A DNA stretch of 64,000 nt from Planctomycetota bacterium. Lineage in GTDB: Bacteria; Planctomycetota; UBA1135. A program made the translations under genes and the position numbers. Shown here piece after piece: positions 62,583 to 64,000 of this stretch. Position 1 is the stretch's first letter; each line of letters begins with the position of its first letter. A model generated the notes under the pieces. The model searched no databases and was not told the origin of the DNA. It worked only from the letters and a program-made list of their open reading frames with translations. The DNA is taken from the NCBI GenBank assembly GCA_024229395.1, contig JAAESM010000085.1, forward strand, positions 17,241 to 81,240. Direction: 5' to 3'.

Positions 62583-62680
62583 GTCTAACGTCTGTTTCAC
62601 CTGCAAAGCTGTTTGGCGCGGACCTGGCGAAAGCCAGGTGCGTGACAAATGGCTTTGTCGGGTGCAAACTAATGTTAGGC
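62583..62680 (-). other. attC site 4
   Basis: 98 bp with perfect-consensus boxes R'' GCCTAAC (62674-62680) and R' GTTAGAC (62583-62589). Arms GTTTGCACCCGACAAAGCC and GGCGC...AGCTTTGCAGGTGAAAC pair imperfectly, with an apical ACCTGGC/GCCAGGT hairpin. It differs in sequence from the other sites, pointing to another source for this cassette. Confidence 0.85.
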
Positions 62681-63235
62681 GCTGCGTAAACGACGCCAAC
62701 GTGTTTCCAGCACGTAGATCGTTGCGAGATAAATCAATACGATTCCAATTGGAATGACCAGAAACCGCTGGTTCGGAAACAAATACCAGGCCGCTACCAC
62801 AAAAACTGTTCGACTTACTCCGTGAATAACGCCGACAGGATGTTGAATGATCCAGGAAAACGGTATCCACATAGTTCCCGTCAATATACCGACTGTTAAC
62901 GGCAACGAGGTGTAGTCGACTAGAAAAAAAGGGATGGCGATGGCAAATACTGCCAACGACGAGAACACACCATAAAAGAACAGGGAGTTGAACGTATTCT
63001 TGGGCTTTGACTTGTCGAGAAAGTCTTCTCCAGTGAACTTTGACACGAATAGCGAGATATAGCCGATACTTCCAGTACCGACAAAAAGAATCCAAACAGT
63101 CTGAACGGGCGATAAGAACAAGCTGGATACGGCTACGGCAAACCAGACCACTGTCCCCGTTAGTGGCGTAGCAAGAAATCGCCGGTGCGCATATTCTTCC
63201 CTCTGCTCCTCTAGTGTCCTCGCCGCTTCACTCAT
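62675..63235 (-). CDS. Five-helix membrane protein (cassette)
   Basis: 186 residues. A charged N-terminus (EEQREEYAHRRFLATPLTG) is followed by five hydrophobic segments (VVWFAVAVSSLFLSPVQTVWI, SLFFYGVFSSLAVFAIAI, LTVGILTGTMWIPFSWII, RTVFVVAAWYLF, LVIPIGIVLIYLATIYVL). It resembles uncharacterised DUF7010-type membrane proteins, a tentative match. The stop codon lies inside R'' of attC 4. GGGAGA and AAAGG precede the ATG. Confidence 0.65.
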   Translation of the reverse strand: MSEAARTLEEQREEYAHRRFLATPLTGTVVWFAVAVSSLFLSPVQTVWILFVGTGSIGYISLFVSKFTGEDFLDKSKPKNTFNSLFFYGVFSSLAVFAIAIPFFLVDYTSLPLTVGILTGTMWIPFSWIIQHPVGVIHGVSRTVFVVAAWYLFPNQRFLVIPIGIVLIYLATIYVLETRWRRLRSA

Positions 63236-63279
63236 CGCCTTTGTCTCCCATGTTCCTCATGTGTCACCAAACCCTGCCA

Positions 63280-63813
63280 TCACCGGGTAACGCGCGCAGC
63301 GACGGGCACAGCAAGATCCGCGAAGCGGATCGACCTCGAGTCATTCCCTGCAAGGGTCATGAAAACCTCGACATCCAAGGCGTCTCCAACGCGTGGCGCC
63401 TCGTAGAAGCCGTCCAACACAACGATACGACCATCGGTGCCTTCATCGGCGATTTCACTCAGGCCGCCACCGCTGCCGCCTACCGACACAGGTAGCGCAC
63501 CGTTGATCCGAATCTCATATGGACCGCCGGAGTCGACTAGCCCGCCACTGTTCCAGGGCTTGCCTTCAACTTGGATGTCAAGCTCAAGAACAAACGCAAC
63601 TCCTGGCCCGGAAGTCGAACCTGCGGGCGCCTCCCTCGGCCCCTGCATGAAGCCTGGGATACGCGGCAGGCATGCAAACCGCCCAAGCCGGACACCTAGC
63701 GGACCGTCCTGCACGTGGAGGTCCGGGCGCCAATCGAACAGATGCTCAACGGACGATGGCGCTGGCCCACAGCCAGCCAGCGAGAGAAGTGACAGAGCAA
63801 TGATGGAGCGCAT
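63280..63813 (-). CDS. Lipoprotein of unknown function (cassette)
   Basis: 177 residues. MRSIIALSLLSLAGCGPAPS is a lipoprotein signal (LAGC). The mature part is beta-rich with YEIRINGALPVSVGGSGG and GRIVVLDGFYEAPRVGD. No family is recognised. It starts 43 nt after attC 5. No attC separates it from the membrane protein gene 44 bp downstream, so the two may travel as one cassette. Confidence 0.65.
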   Translation of the reverse strand: MRSIIALSLLSLAGCGPAPSSVEHLFDWRPDLHVQDGPLGVRLGRFACLPRIPGFMQGPREAPAGSTSGPGVAFVLELDIQVEGKPWNSGGLVDSGGPYEIRINGALPVSVGGSGGGLSEIADEGTDGRIVVLDGFYEAPRVGDALDVEVFMTLAGNDSRSIRFADLAVPVAARVTR

Positions 63814-63855
63814 GGAGCAAACTCTGGGGGAGCACGGTAGACGGCCAACGGGTCT

Positions 63856-63915
63856 GTCCAACGGCTTGGCGTTCAGCTGCGCGCGAAGCGCGTCCGCTGC
63901 AACGCCTGGTTGGAA
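63856..63915 (-). other. attC site 5
   Basis: 60 bp with R'' TTCCAAC (63909-63915) and perfect-consensus R' GTTGGAC (63856-63862). The core is the same as in sites 1 and 2; only the outer boxes differ. Confidence 0.82.
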
Positions 63916-64000
63916 GGCGGATTTACCGCATGAACTGAGCATGAACATAAAGGCGCCTCAGAGTTTTGCGTGGGCAGTTGCCCGAAAGTCAAGGAGGCCC
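63916..64000 (-). other. 3' end of a further cassette
   Basis: 85 bp to the window edge, upstream (in cassette orientation) of attC 5. Too short to identify a gene; several frames are open on the minus strand. Confidence 0.3.

Larger units (their letters stand above)
60114..63915 (-). mobile_element. Integron-type gene cassette array (no integrase in window)
   Basis: Unrelated minus-strand genes are separated by imperfect inverted repeats with attC layout at 60553-60613, 61275-61335, 63856-63915 and 62583-62680, plus a very short one at 62337-62371. The first three share a nearly identical core. Stop codons of two genes (60608 and 62675) lie inside the R'' box, and genes start 5-45 nt after the preceding R' box, as in integron cassettes. 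All genes point the same way, so attI and the integrase would lie to the right of the window. Genes carried: pentapeptide protein, unknown 219-residue protein, an EEP-family lipoprotein, a 51-residue membrane protein, a five-helix membrane protein and an unknown lipoprotein. Confidence 0.78.

Noticed and set aside
63236..63279. attC site between the lipoprotein and membrane protein genes
   Set aside because: No RYYYAAC/GTTRRRY pair or dyad in these 44 bp; treated as one two-gene cassette or a lost site.
60553..63915. Repeats considered as a CRISPR array or REP elements
   Set aside because: Copies are kilobases apart with genes between, show R''/R' boxes and dyad symmetry, and do not alternate with short spacers.

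Overview
The window reads as the chromosome of a Gram-negative-type, free-living heterotroph of moderately high GC. The many large secreted beta-propeller and Gly-rich proteins, the scarcity of Shine-Dalgarno sequences, a WhiG/FliA-type sigma factor without flagellar neighbours and an LTA-synthase-like enzyme suggest Planctomycetota or a close relative. This is inferred from gene content only; no rRNA marker is present.

Layout. 1-6.2 kb: 3' end of a fused isobutyryl-CoA mutase, an aldolase/SDR fusion and a giant Gly-rich lipoprotein. 6.5-14 kb: secreted repeat proteins around a methyltransferase and a SMUG1-xth base-excision-repair pair. 14-18.6 kb: phosphodiesterase, glycerol kinase and an LTA-synthase-like phosphoglycerol transferase, a possible glycerol-phosphate group. 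18.7-22.3 kb: a gene interrupted by two tandem in-frame UGA codons, a protease-like secreted protein and a sugar dehydrogenase. 22.4-29.7 kb: tRNA-Pro, queD, pyrK, then a compact housekeeping run (nudix, HD, argS, apt, sigma factor, birA) carrying a tandem duplication of the sigma gene. 29.6-35 kb: a four-gene minus-strand set (enolase-superfamily enzyme, Old Yellow Enzyme, NRAMP-like transporter without DPGN, DUF993 aldolase-like protein) that looks like an uncharacterised catabolic pathway. 35-44 kb: rph, metallophosphoesterase, a small membrane/DUF1272 cluster facing an OsmC gene, ATP-grasp enzyme, SulP transporter, hydrolase, methyltransferase and ferredoxin-NADP reductase. 44-59 kb: large secreted proteins, a PHP-family protein, an S9 peptidase, a lipoprotein methyltransferase, a TrhO-GST fusion and several truncated or chimeric genes.

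60-64 kb is different: six or seven unrelated minus-strand genes are separated by imperfect inverted repeats having the form of integron attC sites. Three share an almost identical core of about 48 bp, and stop codons fall inside the R'' box. This is a gene-cassette array; its integrase, if present, would lie beyond the right edge.

Across the chromosomal part at least sixteen genes have a -10-like hexamer (usually TAGAAT) ending 6-9 nt before the start codon and no ribosome-binding site, so leaderless transcription seems common here. Cassette genes more often have Shine-Dalgarno-like sequences, in keeping with a separate origin.
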